From Cercophora sp. LCS_1 (lineage: Eukaryota; Ascomycota; Sordariomycetes; Sordariales; Lasiosphaeriaceae), in NCBI GenBank assembly GCA_036250225.1, contig JAPZLL010000009.1, positions 496,001 to 560,000 on the forward strand: a DNA stretch of 64,000 nucleotides, written 5' to 3'. Positions within the stretch are counted from its first letter, which is position 1. Each line of letters starts with the position of its first letter. The translations under genes and the position numbers were made by a program. Of this stretch, positions 33,598-44,620 are shown piece after piece. A model generated the notes under the pieces. That model ran no database searches. It worked only from the letters and a program-made list of their open reading frames with translations, and was not told where the DNA came from.

Positions 33598-34894
33598 AGG
33601 GGCTATTTGTTGTTGGAGGTTTTGGGATGTTGCCGACGGCGTTGGGATTTTGTTTTGATGCTTATTAGTTGGGTCCTTTGGGGACGGCCCAGCCTTGTTT
33701 AGTGTGTTGTTCTTCCCCTTTCTTTTTTTTTTGGGCTTGGTGTTTTCGTCACGGTGACCTTTTGGCTTTGGGGAGTTCCTTTGATGGGGTGTGCAGGTTG
33801 CTCGGCGCTGGTGTGGGAAATTCCTACATGGCAGTTTTTGGGATCGTGCTTTTTGTCCTGGTTCAACGGGAATGTACTTTGACGGTCGGGAGGACCGAAA
33901 GATGCTTCGATTCGCTGTAGACAATTGAACAAATGTCCCTACACGCACAAACTCGCGCAGGCAGGACAGGCTGGCCATCGCCGAGGCCATTGTTCAAGTG
34001 CATTGCAGTGTATGTGTATGCGTATGTGCATGTGTATATGTGTGTGGAAGCCACAGCCGGTACCAGCCTCCCCCTCACACACGCAAGCCAAGGGATGTTT
34101 CGAAGGTAGAGAAGTCCTATCTTGTATTGTCGTAAAACCCTGGGGGAATTTGGCGTGGTCCTAGACGCGTGGTAGCTTCACATCCCGTCTGGGACATGAG
34201 AAGGGGGCCGGGTGGTCACGGTTGAGTTCGAGATGGAGAACGGCGGTTACGGACTGCGATCCTGATTGGCCCAGGTTGTGGACGCATCCATGGCAGGCGC
34301 GGAAAGAGGCGCGAACGCTGCACATGTCGCAAGCATGTCTCGCCCCAAATCAAACCTTTATCGTAATGTTCTGATCAGTCGTCCGCCCGAATTTCGATTG
34401 CGTTCCGATGATGGGATGAGCTGATCTCTGGGCCTGCGAAAGGTGTCGCGTCGCGGAGCAGGAGGAAGTTGCGTCGGCTCTCAGCGGAGGGAAGGTCTGT
34501 TCCGTCAGCCTATCGATTTTCGGCAGCAAGAACAGGGGTGAGGGAGGGGCGGATCGCGCCTCCCGCGGCCCGGCCGCGATGGCCACGCGCACTGCAGGCG
34601 CATGTCATCCAAGCACGAAAACGCGCCTGCTTCCAGGTCCAGCCAAAGGTTGGGGATCCAGACCAGCCGTGAACATCCCATGTTTACAACACCTCTGGCC
34701 TCCAATTCTCCAACTGTCCTTACTTCAGATGAAGTGCGACTTGTTTGATAAGGCGCTGAGACAAAGGCGCTTAGTTGACGCCGTTGTTTGACAATTTCTG
34801 CGGGTTGTTCCCCACCCTACTCCAACGATCCCTCGCAGACCAGCGCCAACGATGTCCTTTCTCCTCTTCAACTCCTCGCGTCCCTCCCCCAGCC
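33598..34894. other. Intergenic region
   Basis: A TG/TA-rich simple-sequence stretch lies at 34012-34050 (tgtatgtgtatgcgtatgtg). Otherwise the 3' region of the protease gene and the promoter and leader of the GH47 gene. No gene seen. Confidence 0.5.
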
Positions 34895-36670
34895 ATGGGC
34901 ATCATCACCTTGAGTGTGGGCGGGTATCTCCTCCGCAGAATGTCCAACAATCGCCGATTTGGGCGAGGCTATCGCTACATTCTAATCACCGTCGTCTTCT
35001 TGCTTGCGCTTCTGGTCCTAGATCCCTTCAACTTCCCGTCTGCCGGTCCCCGAACCTTCCCCACGAGAGCACAACCGAAAGTACGATTCAGGCCCAGCAC
35101 CTTCGATTGGACTACCGTTGCGCAGCGTCATCCCGTTCCCCTAATCCACAAGCTGCCTACTGGCCCCGCGAAGTCCATCGGTCGCGTTCAGCACGACTTC
35201 CCTGACTACAAACACGATGCGATTACACGAAAGCGGCAGGCTACAGTTCGCGAGGCCTTTCTCAAGAGCTGGGAAAGCTACAAGAAACGCGCATGGCTGC
35301 GGGACGAGCTCGCGCCGGTGAGCGGCGGTGGGAAGACAACATTTGGCGGCTGGGCGGCGACGCTTGTTGACGCACTCGATACACTTTGGATCATGGGTCT
35401 TCGCGACGAGTTCTACGTGGCTGCCACCGCTGCAGCTCAGCTGGACTGGGCGAATACCACGGATACGAGTGTCAATCTGTTTGAAACGACTATCCGTCAC
35501 CTTGGTGGCTTGCTCAGCGCCTACGATCTGAGCAAGGAGCCGGCGTTATTGGAGAAGGCAAAAGAGCTTGGAAACATGCTGTATATGGCATTTGACACAC
35601 CAAACCGCCTGCCGGGGTTTTGGCTGAACTTTGAAGACGTCAATCAAGGGCTACAAGTCGCAGGGACTAACGACCCTTCGGCATCACCTTGCTCACTGTC
35701 TCTCGAGTTCACGCGTCTCAGCCAACTCACAGGTGATCCGAAGTTCTACGACGCAGTTACTCGAGTCACCGACTTTCTTGAACGGACGCAGAATTCGTCG
35801 AAGCTCCCCGGAATCTGGCCGAAGTTGATCAACTTCCGGGACGAGATGGTCGATGAAGAGTCAGGGTTCACGCTCGGCGCATTGGCTGACTCTTTGTACG
35901 AGTACCTGCCGAAGATGGCAGCTCTTCTGGGAGGTCAGTCTCCGAGATATGAACGGATGCACCGCATAGCGATGGACGTTGTCGTTGAGCACATGCTCTA
36001 CCGGCCCATGCTTCCCAGCGAGGAGAAGGACGTCGATGTCCTCTTTGCTGGGGATGTCTACGTCCGCCCCAACTCGATCGACCGTAATCCTGAAGGGCAG
36101 CATCTTTCTTGCTTCACTGGCGGTATGTTTGGCCTCGGCGGCAAGCTGTTCGACATTCCAGACCATGTCGGCATTGGCGAGCGCCTGGCGCGCGGCTGTG
36201 GGTGGGCTTACGACGCCTTCCCAACCGGCCTTATGCCCGAGATATTTGGCATCGTCGCGTGCCCCTCTATCGACGAGCCTTGTTCTTGGGATGAGGAGAA
36301 GTGGCAAAGAGAGGGAGACAAGCGCCTTAAGAAAGGCTTTTCGAATGCACGAGACCCTCGCTACATTCTGCGCCCGGAGGCGATCGAGAGCATATTTCTC
36401 CTTTACCGCATGACAGGGAAAGATGATCTCCGAGATGTTGCATGGAGGATGTTTCAGTCTGTCATGTCGTCGACGTCAACAGATCTCGCCAACTCGGCAA
36501 TTGAAGATGTCGCTGTCGACGGCGCGCCCAAACGAACTGACTCGATGGAGAGCTTCTGGCTTGCGGAAACACTCAAGTATTTCTACCTCATCTTCTCGCC
36601 ACCTGACCTGATTAGCCTTGACGACTTCGTCCTCAACACGGAGGCACATCCATTCCGCTGCCCTAAGTGA
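34895..36670 (+). CDS. GH47 class I alpha-1,2-mannosidase
   Basis: Glycoside hydrolase family 47 enzyme that trims alpha-1,2-linked mannose from N-glycans in the ER or Golgi (PF01532), 591 aa, no intron. I prefer the ATG at 34895 (context gccATGg) over the in-frame 34775 one because it leaves a normal type II topology: a short basic cytosolic tail and one membrane anchor at about residues 27-43. Family motifs in order: LVDALDTLWIMGLRDEF, VNLFETTIRHLGGLLSAYDL, ESGFTLGALADSLYEYLPK, GQHLSCFTGGMFGLGGKL, FPTGLMPEIFG, DPRYILRPEAIESIFLLYR, MESFWLAETLKYFYL, and a terminal NTEAHPFR whose Thr normally coordinates calcium. All conserved acidic residues appear present, so it should be active. Confidence 0.95.
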   Translation: MGIITLSVGGYLLRRMSNNRRFGRGYRYILITVVFLLALLVLDPFNFPSAGPRTFPTRAQPKVRFRPSTFDWTTVAQRHPVPLIHKLPTGPAKSIGRVQHDFPDYKHDAITRKRQATVREAFLKSWESYKKRAWLRDELAPVSGGGKTTFGGWAATLVDALDTLWIMGLRDEFYVAATAAAQLDWANTTDTSVNLFETTIRHLGGLLSAYDLSKEPALLEKAKELGNMLYMAFDTPNRLPGFWLNFEDVNQGLQVAGTNDPSASPCSLSLEFTRLSQLTGDPKFYDAVTRVTDFLERTQNSSKLPGIWPKLINFRDEMVDEESGFTLGALADSLYEYLPKMAALLGGQSPRYERMHRIAMDVVVEHMLYRPMLPSEEKDVDVLFAGDVYVRPNSIDRNPEGQHLSCFTGGMFGLGGKLFDIPDHVGIGERLARGCGWAYDAFPTGLMPEIFGIVACPSIDEPCSWDEEKWQREGDKRLKKGFSNARDPRYILRPEAIESIFLLYRMTGKDDLRDVAWRMFQSVMSSTSTDLANSAIEDVAVDGAPKRTDSMESFWLAETLKYFYLIFSPPDLISLDDFVLNTEAHPFRCPK

Positions 36671-36929
36671 GCGGGGCATACACAAATTCCCTTGACCTCC
36701 CATTCGCCGCTAGGCGAGAGGGACATACCGGACGTCGTCATACACCCGCGTACCTCGACCCGAGGACTGATTGCCCAGGTGAACGGCCCCCGAGTCCCCG
36801 TTGCAGTCCTTGGTAGTACAGATACTTGCAAAGATAAAGCTCCTTGCAACTTCCACCGGATTTACTGTGCAGCTTCTTCGTCAGCTTTGTCAGCTTGGCA
36901 GGCAGGTAGGGCACAGATGTTAGGCAGCA

Positions 36930-38366
36930 ATGAACTTCCCTCTGGACACCAACGACATCCAGAGCACCACACACCTCACGCCCATGGATTTTGCCCCAGC
37001 GACGTATCAATACCGGAGGCTCGAGCACGCAGACTCCGTACGCCTACTAGCACTTGAGCCTGCGGAACGCCACAATGACGATCTCAGGGGCTCGCTACTG
37101 CACACCACCCTATCTCGGGAATCTAAAGCCCTGATCCAGCAGTTCACTGCGCTCTCGTATGTCTAGGGCTCTGACGAGAGGAGCCATGGAATTCAGCTCG
37201 ACGGCTGCCGCTTAGGCATCACGGCTTCCCTCGATGCTGCGTTGAGAGACATGCGTGGCACCGAATTCACCCATCGCATCTGGGCCGATGCCATTTGCAT
37301 CGACCAGTCGAATATCGAGGAAAGGGGAGATCAGGTAGCAATCATGGGAAGGATTTATCCGACCGCTGGTCACACCATCATCCACCTTCGGCTGTCAGCC
37401 CCAGAATCGGCTCAACGTCTGAAGAAATATGAGTTTCCTCAAAGCTCGCCGGTTTCTGGCGGATTCACGGTACCAGACATTGCCCGGTTCTCTCCCGGAT
37501 TCTCACGGAAGACCGAGCCACTGGCTGGTAAGTGGGAATGTTTTCCCGCCGTGCAGGCCAACGGGGTTCATCATACCGCGCTACCAGGCCCACCAACGCT
37601 GAGCTTTACTGGGTTGGAGCGTGACACAATCAATGTCTTGAGCCCGACTTTACCCGACCTTGAGCCTCCAGAAGACGATGACCAGAGTTTGGTAACCCTG
37701 CTAAATCCGTTGTCGTACCTTGGACTCCTGTCAGACATTTGGACCAGCTCGCTGCAGAAAGGTGCACTTGACGGAGACTCGTGAAGCCTCCGCCTTGTGT
37801 TCTCCAAATCGGCGGAGCTGTCTCGCCGAATTGAACACAATTATAGTCGGTTGGGCTTTGTCTCAATCCCCGACTTTGGTGTGTTCTGTTATCTAGATGC
37901 CCACCAACAAGGGCTTTTCCCTAGGGGGAGGATCGCGGTCGGGAAACGCGGCTCTCTGTACATTGTGCCCGGGGATGCGTCCGAGGGTGATGTTATCGTC
38001 GAAGTCGGGCAGGCGCATATACTCCTCGTCCTGCGTCCGGTCCCAAAAGAACGGCTGTCGTCCGTTCAACGCCGACGCCTAGATGCCAAAATTGTTGACT
38101 CGCTCCAGACGGGCAATGGAGGACGTGGCTGGGTCCCAATGGTCCGACATTCCAATAAGGAGGGCACCCCTCGCAACCCCGATGCGCCGGATCGAGATGT
38201 GCTGAAGATTGCAAAGTGGATGCTAGGTCGGGAGGGTGACGCTACGCTAGTTCCCCGGCACTATAGCTTGGTTGGTGAGACTAACAGTATCGGACTTGCG
38301 CTGGTAAACCGTTGGCAATTTCCGGATCGGGGCTGTACAGAGATGGAAATCTTTACTTTGCATTAG
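36930..38366 (+). pseudogene. Decayed HET-domain gene with two in-frame stops
   Basis: One continuous frame of 479 codons from ATG 36930 (or 36984) to 38366 is broken by TAG at 37164-37166 and TGA at 37782-37784. The first stop replaces the invariant Trp of the HET motif: the text reads FTALSYV, stop, GSDERSHGIQL, where intact relatives have YVWG. The next motif, RIWADAICIDQSNIEERGDQV, is intact. The second stop follows LDGDS and sits where CGA would be expected. Both fit single C:G to T:A transitions. The middle of the HET protein (Trp-x-Arg-Trp-Thr-x-Gln-Glu region) is missing, so a deletion is likely too. The C-terminus still has the GDVIVEVGQAHILLVLRP and YSLVGETNSIG remnants. Confidence 0.85.
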
Positions 38367-39302
38367 ATACGAACCGGACTTAATGATGGTCTTATAAAGT
38401 TTCTGTTTTTGTCTTTCCAGGCGTACCACAACGGTGAATCAGGCCCGAGATAAAAGCGGTGCTGATCGAGTAAGAGGCTGTATCTCACGTTCAACATCAA
38501 ACGAATAAAGAATCGAGACCAACGTACGCCCATTGAACAGCAACCAACTGTTATTTGAAACGTGCCTAGACCGTCTCTGGATTCTGGAAGTTACCGACTC
38601 TGGACAATGGCGTTTTCTGCTCGGATGACTCGTTATCAATCTTGCGCTCCATTGTCTCAAATTGTCTCAAGGCACACTTGATGCTCCGTGCAAGTAGGTC
38701 GGAAACCTCTGTTGCGGGTTGCGGAGCAGACATCTCAGTGGCGAGGCACTCTCGGGCGTTTCGGCGTTTTATCTTGCCACAGCGCCCTCCTTTAAAGAGA
38801 TCCTATCTCGTCTAGCGGTTGGAATAATCTGAGTAAAACCCCTTGGAGATACGTACGATACTAGAGGGCACCCATTCCCAGGCGGAAACAGCCGGTCACG
38901 AAGAGTCTGGACTCATCATCCCACATACACCATTGTATGTTTCACAGAGAATGGATAAGTCGAGCCAGCGATGTAAATTATTGAGAACAACCTGGAACAC
39001 ATTCCTAATTTTCAAACACCAACCTTAATGGCCTGGGCACGAATCACATCAATATCTACAAGTTAGTTAGTCACCGAGTCCCCGGCGACGCTCTTTCCAT
39101 GAGTACAAATAGGCCCTCCCATCTCTAATCCTCTCCAGTCTTTTCTCATCGGCATCCAGCAATCCACATCAACAAGAATCCTCAAGAACAAATCCACATC
39201 CTGATTTGAAGAACCTAGACCTCTCCTGTTCGTCGTCCACCAATAACCTTCTCTCTAAAAAAATACCACCACTCGCAAGACTCTCTCTCTCAGTCCGTCA
39301 AC
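38367..39302. other. Intergenic region
   Basis: Short AT-richer stretches and the pyrimidine-rich leader of the following small gene. No gene seen. Confidence 0.5.
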
Positions 39303-39568
39303 ATGCACATCATCAACCGGCTCACGGAGGCTGTCGGCCGTCTCTTCGCTCATGCCATCGACGGCACCCGGCGCCCCGTCGACCAAGCTGCCGGATTTTG
39401 GAGGTGCTGTAAATGTGACCAGCAAGGGAATATCAACAGCTACAAGACCGCACTCTGTACTGGCGCGACATGCACTCACTACTATTGCAAGTGTGTTTCC
39501 CAAAAATTATGTTCTTGAATGCTTGTGGTTAGCTAACCCAGATGTTTAGCAACTGTCACTTCTACTAG
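39303..39568 (+). CDS. Small zinc-binding (Cys/His-rich) protein, 68 aa
   Basis: Exon 1 is 39303..39490 and exon 2 is 39550..39568; a 59-nt intron has a GTGTGT donor, a GCTAAC branch and a TTTAG acceptor. Splicing replaces an unspliced tail by CNNCHFY and completes a metal-site pattern: C35-x2-C38, then C52-x4-C57-x-H59-x2-C62-x2-C65. A Trp precedes the first cysteine pair (FWRCCKC). This layout resembles a family of very small fungal proteins with a W-x2-C..C..C.H..C..C core. The first 30 residues are amphipathic. The restoration of a full zinc site by the tiny second exon is the main evidence that the intron is real. Role unknown; nucleic-acid or protein binding is possible. Confidence 0.65.
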
Positions 39569-39891
39569 GTAACGTGGCAGTTCTTTGGTCGACTTGTTCG
39601 ATAACACGGGCGGAGGGCATCATATGGGGGATAGACTTACGGTGATGTTGTTCTGACGACTAGAGCTACGTCGTCACTTGGGGGCCTGGCATTATAGCAA
39701 ACTTGGAATGTATCCTGCCATGATTTTAAGTTGTGGTGTTGTGAGGCAGTTCAAAACTCCTGGTTGCATTTTTGTACTTCAGGAGTGGCTCTTCCCACAA
39801 CAGCAAACCTTCAACTCTCTCCCGCATCCTAGCCCTCGCCCTCGCCCTCGCCAACATCCGTCAGCTACACCAACAACCCCATCCCCACCGA
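39569..39891. other. Short convergent intergenic region
   Basis: A (ccctcg)-type repeat at 39834-39851 only. No gene seen. Confidence 0.5.
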
Positions 39892-41321
39892 TCAAGGCGT
39901 CTTCGCCTTCCAAGTAGGCTCGGGATTAGGCGGCAACGAGGGCGGTTTACTCCCATCCCCCCCGGGCCCAGCGGGATTCTGATGACCGCCGCTCGAATCC
40001 CTAAACGCGGCCGGGTGAACATCATAGTGCGCCCCCGGATCAATGCCCAAACGTATGTACGAAAAGATACCGTCCTCGATCTTGTTTCCGAGCAGAACAT
40101 AGCGCACAAACGGATCATCACTGAGAGTAGTAATCTTGAGGAGGCCGTCGTTCGCGTTGGTGGTGAGGTTTTGCTGGTTCAGCGTGTAAGGAGGGAACTT
40201 CTCGACTTGGGTGATGAGGGATTGGTCAAAGTAGATCTGGGTGATGTGGGCGACCGTGCCGCCTGTTATTGTGCCGTTTGGTTGCTTTGTTGCGCCGAGG
40301 TGGACCATGACTTTGCGCATGGTTTGTTAGCATGGGTGTGTACCGGTCGGGAACGGGAATGTGATGGCATGGGCGTCTTGGGATAAAGGAAGGAATGAAC
40401 TCAGACAGTTGAGGGTGCAAATGGAGGGAACAACAAGGGGGAAAAAGAGCAGGTGGAGATCGGAAGATGGGTGTTTGCAACAAACAGACTAGAAGGGAAC
40501 ATAATTACCATGAAGATGCACCGCCCGCCCCTGGTAATGCCCCGGGAAATTGGTATCAAACGCCGCAACACCCTCCTCATCTGTGAACTGAATCCCGCGG
40601 AGGGAAGTAGCATTGATAACCGACCGATCGTAGGACGCATCGCCATCCGGACGGCGGTAGTACGTCCACACACCGCTATAGATACCCTATTTTGTGTGTC
40701 AGCTGCCATGAAATCTCTTCGAGAGCAAAGAGACAAACCGTGGTATTGCAGCCCCAAATATCAACAGCCGCGTTCTGAATCGGCTTGCACGTATTGACAT
40801 CGATAACCTGGACATCAAGCGTCGTGGGCACGCCTCGTTCGCCGCCCGTGATATCGCGACGGACTTCTTCGCCCGCGACGTCTACATTTTGTCAGTCGAC
40901 GCTAATGACATGAGATGGCAGTCGTACACAAAGGACCCTCAGAGACCAGCGGCGCCATCATGCAAGCTCCATCGTCGGCAAACAGCTCGCTGGCCTTGGT
41001 ATCCTTGGTGAACGGCTTCTTGACCTGGTGGCTCTTGTTGATGAACTCCTCAAGCTTGTTCTGGCGTGGCCGAAGCGGGTGATCCTGGTGCGCAAGGCCA
41101 CGCTCCCTTCTCAGACGGTCAAACTCGGCGTTGCGGCGCTCAACGGTTCGCTTGACGAAGGCGGGCTCCTTCAACGCGCCATGGCACTGGGAGATGTGCG
41201 GCGTGCGATGGTTCAGCGGCGTTGCAGCGTGCTGGTAGACCTTCTCCTCCATTCCGGGAGGGTGAGCCAGGCCATGGCGGGCGCCCAGCACGAGGCAGGC
41301 AAGGATCTTGATCCACGCCAT
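39892..41321 (-). CDS. Secreted intradiol ring-cleavage dioxygenase, second paralogue
   Basis: Fe(III) intradiol dioxygenase (PF00775), 377 aa, secreted (signal peptide 1-19, LAHPPG). Exons are 41321..40928, 40881..40739, 40686..40509 and 40310..39892. The joins give GPLYVAGEEVRRDI, NTTGIYSGVW and LHVMVHLGAT. Iron ligands Tyr182, Tyr230, His236 and His238 (HYQGRAVHLH) are complete. Introns 1 and 3 coincide in position and phase with both introns of the paralogue at 14144-15425; intron 2 is extra. The two proteins share a conserved SEGPL/DEGPL-Y-V region and IYFDQSL segment but differ at the C-terminus, which here is Pro/Gly-rich. A TATA element lies 62 nt upstream. Probably a catecholic-substrate enzyme outside the cell. 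Confidence 0.93.
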
Positions 41322-41382
41322 TTTCTTGGGTGATGAGCGTGTCGTTCCCCTGAAAGGTGGGACTGTCAGCGGATGGCAACTC

Positions 41383-41390
41383 TCTTATAT
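41383..41390 (-). promoter_or_regulatory. TATA box of the second intradiol dioxygenase gene
   Basis: ATATAAGA on the minus strand, 62 nt upstream of the ATG at 41321, a typical distance. Confidence 0.6.
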
Positions 41391-42440
41391 TCCTCCGTCT
41401 TTCCAATCACACATCTCCCATTACGAACTCTGTCAGTTATTTGCCAAACCACTGCCGTGGGTGCTTGTTGACCGGCCCGCACCGGGTGTAAGCTCATCGC
41501 TGGAACCGTACATGATGGGACTGCTCGCCTCAATCGAGTCCGACTGTGATGCGGAAGGAATCGTCCTGGCCAACTATTCCCTCCGACAATTCATCCTCGG
41601 GTACTGGTCCCTCAAATGCCGAGAGATTGCGGATATTTCGGGGGCAAGGGTGTGCCGGCTATATAAATTGCGGATGCGCGTTCCTCGTCTCTGTGTAACG
41701 CGTCCCGGTTAGCTGTGTAACAGAGGTTGAGTATTGGGCTGTTTGAGCGCGGGGTCGCGCGTAAATCGGATAGACGGCCATGCACGGTTCTAACATGGGA
41801 GTTTGGCTATTTAAGTCCATTGGCAGAGGGCAGGTGTAATAACTTGGCACCAGATTTGGTGGCTCGATTGTTTGGTTTTGGCTGTACCTCTCTCCAGCAC
41901 GTTAAGTTCCACATTAGAGGGCGTAGAGCCCCGCGCATTTGATGGGATAGATTCTGTCTGCCAGGCAATTTTACGGCAATGGTTCGCTGGGACAGTGTAC
42001 AGCATGAAACAACTAAGCCCACTAGAATTGTAATGTTGCTACCCTTTTGGCCAGCGGCCCAGCTTAGAGCAGGTTCTGATACTTCTTGCTACATTGCCGA
42101 GCAAGAAAACATCCACGAGGCCTGGGTATCCTTCTTCCGGGAGTCCTTCTTAAAATTGGCACTGCCTAGCCGGCCTTGCTATCTGACTGGGCTTCCTTGC
42201 GCTCCAATATCTCCCCGAAACGATCTGCAACGGCGGCGTGCTCCAATCCATCCAAGCCCATCCATTGCACCACACTCAGTAGCTGGTCGATCGGGTTCTA
42301 CCGCAATAGGGGGAATGGGACGTCCGGAATGGCGTAGGCCGGGGAACCTCCTCCCAGACGTGATCGGAATTCTCCCTGATGTGTCGGAAGTTTGCTAGGC
42401 CCCAGAGGGTGCCTTCAGGATATCGCAGCTCTTCTGCTAA
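41391..42440. other. Intergenic region
   Basis: Upstream region of the dioxygenase. No supported gene. Confidence 0.5.
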
Positions 42441-42906
42441 CTAAGTCGGTGGGTTTCGCTCGACTCTTGCCATGCTCGACATGATCTGTAGGCGCCATAG
42501 TGTTTTGATGACGGGTCGTAGTTCCTGCCAGAAGGGCTGCCTGACCGTTGTAGACAGTCTCTCGCAAAGGCCTATATAGGGGTTTTCCGGCCACGTGTCG
42601 TAATCGAGCAAGTCACCAACTGTAATGGGGTCCGGGGCCGAGTCCCTGCTCTCGGCCAGACAATGCTGTGCCAGCCGCTGAATGCGCCGCAGTAGCGAGG
42701 ACGCCACGGGTCGTTGCAGCCGAAGTTTTCGAGGGAATGGATAATTCATGCTGTGTAGATGCATTGCCGTCGAACAAGCGTTCCGACTCCAAGCGCTGCT
42801 CGTCCGGTGTGGGAGGGTAACTCGGGTCCGGGACAATTGTGAGATAAAACGGTGGCGGGAAATCGGGGTCCGGAACATAAAGAAGGTGCTTGCGGCCGAC
42901 TATCAT
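42441..42906 (-). pseudogene. Unrecognised protein-coding relic with a frameshift
   Basis: Two overlapping minus-strand frames carry protein-like sequence. The upstream part (from 42906) reads DPDFPPPFYLTIVPDPSYP and LESERLFDGNAS. The downstream part (ending at 42441) reads SSLLRRIQRLAQHCL, DPITVGDLLDYDTWPENPY and LRPVIKTLWRLQIMS. Neither frame is good throughout, and the switch falls near 42700-42740. No consensus intron joins them, so a single frameshift is the simplest reading. I do not recognise the family. The proline-rich start and helical end look like a real fungal protein rather than chance. Confidence 0.45.
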
Positions 42907-43466
42907 CTGCGCGTACCAGGGATTTGATGAGTGAAGGAGAGATGCCAGAGCGAGGCTGTGCTGCTTTCTGGGGTCTTAGAATGCGGGGCGGTCGGCGAGC
43001 AGACTTGAGCCCAAGGAATGAGCGCGAGGATGGAGAACGACCGACCGGCTGACGAATTGAGGATGAATCACTTTCGTGTCCCGCAGGAAATCCGGCAAGG
43101 CGCGCCTGGCTCCTCGAACAACAACGTGATTGGGCGGGTGCATCATCGCGCCTGCCCGTCAGAGGTCGTTGTCATCCATGGCAATCTCCATCACATGAGC
43201 AAAAGCTTGCCTAAGCCGCAGTCGGTAGTGCCCGACGACGTGATAGCTTTGCAAGCGGCCGCTCCGGCCCCCAAAGTGACGGCTCCTGCAGTGACAAGAA
43301 TTTCGATCAGGAATATTCGAACTGCGCGTGCAGACACACGGAGTTGGTGAACAGGAAATCGTCCAACTCCTGACCCCGCTTCCATATAAGTTGTTCGATG
43401 TTTCGTGCATTTGGTGGCCACTATGCCTCGGGATTGTTCGAAGTAGCGGGAGAACCCGAAGGAACG
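42907..43466. other. Intergenic region
   Basis: Upstream region of the oxygenase pseudogene. A TATA-like CATATAAG lies at about 43382-43389. Nothing else seen. Confidence 0.5.
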
Positions 43467-44491
43467 ATGACAATGGCAACCCCATTCACGATCCCGACCA
43501 TTGACCTCTCCGGATACCTCTCTGGCGATCCAGTCCCAACCGCCTACGTTGTCACGGCAGTCCGCTCCGCCGCCATCTCGTCCGGATTCTTCCACATCAC
43601 CGGCCACGGTATCTCAGCGCCTCAATCGGAACGTCTCCTGGATGCAATCCGCCGATTCTTCGCGCTGCCACAAGAAATAAAGGACACCCTGCGCCAAGAC
43701 CAAGCTGTGTCGTTTCGCGGGTACGAACCCTCTGGGTCTCAGCACCTCGAGAACAAGGTTCCCGATCTGCAGGAGGGCTTCATCTGCGGCAGCGCCAAAA
43801 GCCCGACGATAGGCCACATTGTGACCCGAGGCCCCAACAAGTAGCCTTCCGAAGAAGACTGTCCTGGGTTTGATGCCGAAATGTCGCGGTTCTATGACCA
43901 GGGGATGGCGCTCGGAAAGGAGTTGTTGGGAATCTTAGCTCTTGGGCTGGAGTTGCCTAAGGATCATTTCGACGGGCTGATCAATGGCGAGGATGTCATC
44001 AAGACGTGCAGGGCGCATCGATATTTCCTGGGGACTAACGAGCCGACAGATAGGGAGACGAAGGACATCGGGGCGCATACCGACTTTGGAGCGATTACTG
44101 TGTTGCTGCAGGACGATGTAGGCGGTCTTGAGGCGTTTGATCGCGCAACGAAGGCGTGACGAAGGCGTGGTTGCCCGTGTCTCCAGTCAAGGACGCTTTG
44201 GTTGTGAATCTGGGCGACATCATGGGTGAGTTTGGTTGATGGACTTGATATGAGGGACTGACAAGAGAGAAAGCGAGGTATACCAACGACAAGTATCTTT
44301 CGAACCTCCACCGGGTCGTGTCTCCGCCGAGGGGACAGCCGCGGCACAGCGCGGCCGTGTTTCTGGTGGGAAACCCAGAGTATGTGATTGAGGGCCTTCC
44401 GTCCTGTCGGAAAGTGGAAGAGAAGCCGAGATATGAGCCCATAAAGGTCGGTGATCATCTCATTGAGAGGGTTAGCGAGACGTATTACTAG
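43467..44491 (+). pseudogene. Decayed 2-oxoglutarate/Fe(II) oxygenase (isopenicillin N synthase-like)
   Basis: Member of the 2OG-Fe(II) dioxygenase family (PF14226 plus PF03171). From ATG 43467 the reading gives TIPTIDLSGYL, GFFHITGHGI and a DLQEGFICG segment, then a TAG at 43842-43844 where relatives have Trp (GPNxWPS). The same frame continues with SRFYDQGMALGKELLGILALG and the metal site GAHTDFGAITVLLQDDVGGLE. At 44148-44169 an 11-bp tandem duplication (acgaaggcgtg) shifts the frame and creates a TGA. Beyond it the next frame continues DALVVNLGDIM, a 48-nt intron (44226-44273) and YTNDKYLSNLHRVVSPP, the second metal His. So the gene is otherwise complete but carries two disabling lesions. 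The former substrate is unknown. Confidence 0.88.
44148..44169 (+). repeat. 11-bp tandem duplication that disrupts the oxygenase gene
   Basis: acgaaggcgtg is present twice head to tail. Removing one unit would restore the Lys-Ala-Trp-Leu-Pro reading expected in the family. Confidence 0.9.
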
Positions 44492-44567
44492 TGGAATCGA
44501 GTCCAGGACGTCGTGAGGGTGGGGTGTCTCGCCGGGAATTCCAATGCCGCGGCCGTGATTGGAGTTT

Positions 44568-44599
44568 GGCGATAAAGCTATTGGGCGATAAAGCTATTG
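44568..44599. repeat. 16-bp tandem duplication
   Basis: ggcgataaagctattg occurs twice directly in tandem in the 3' region between the oxygenase pseudogene and the HET gene. Confidence 0.85.
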
Positions 44600-44620
44600 G
44601 TCGAGTTTCAAAACCCAAGT

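Noticed and set aside
37155..37170. A micro-intron (GTATGTCTAG) removing the HET stop
   Set aside because: Ten nucleotides is far below the minimum intron size, and it would delete the conserved Trp-Gly.
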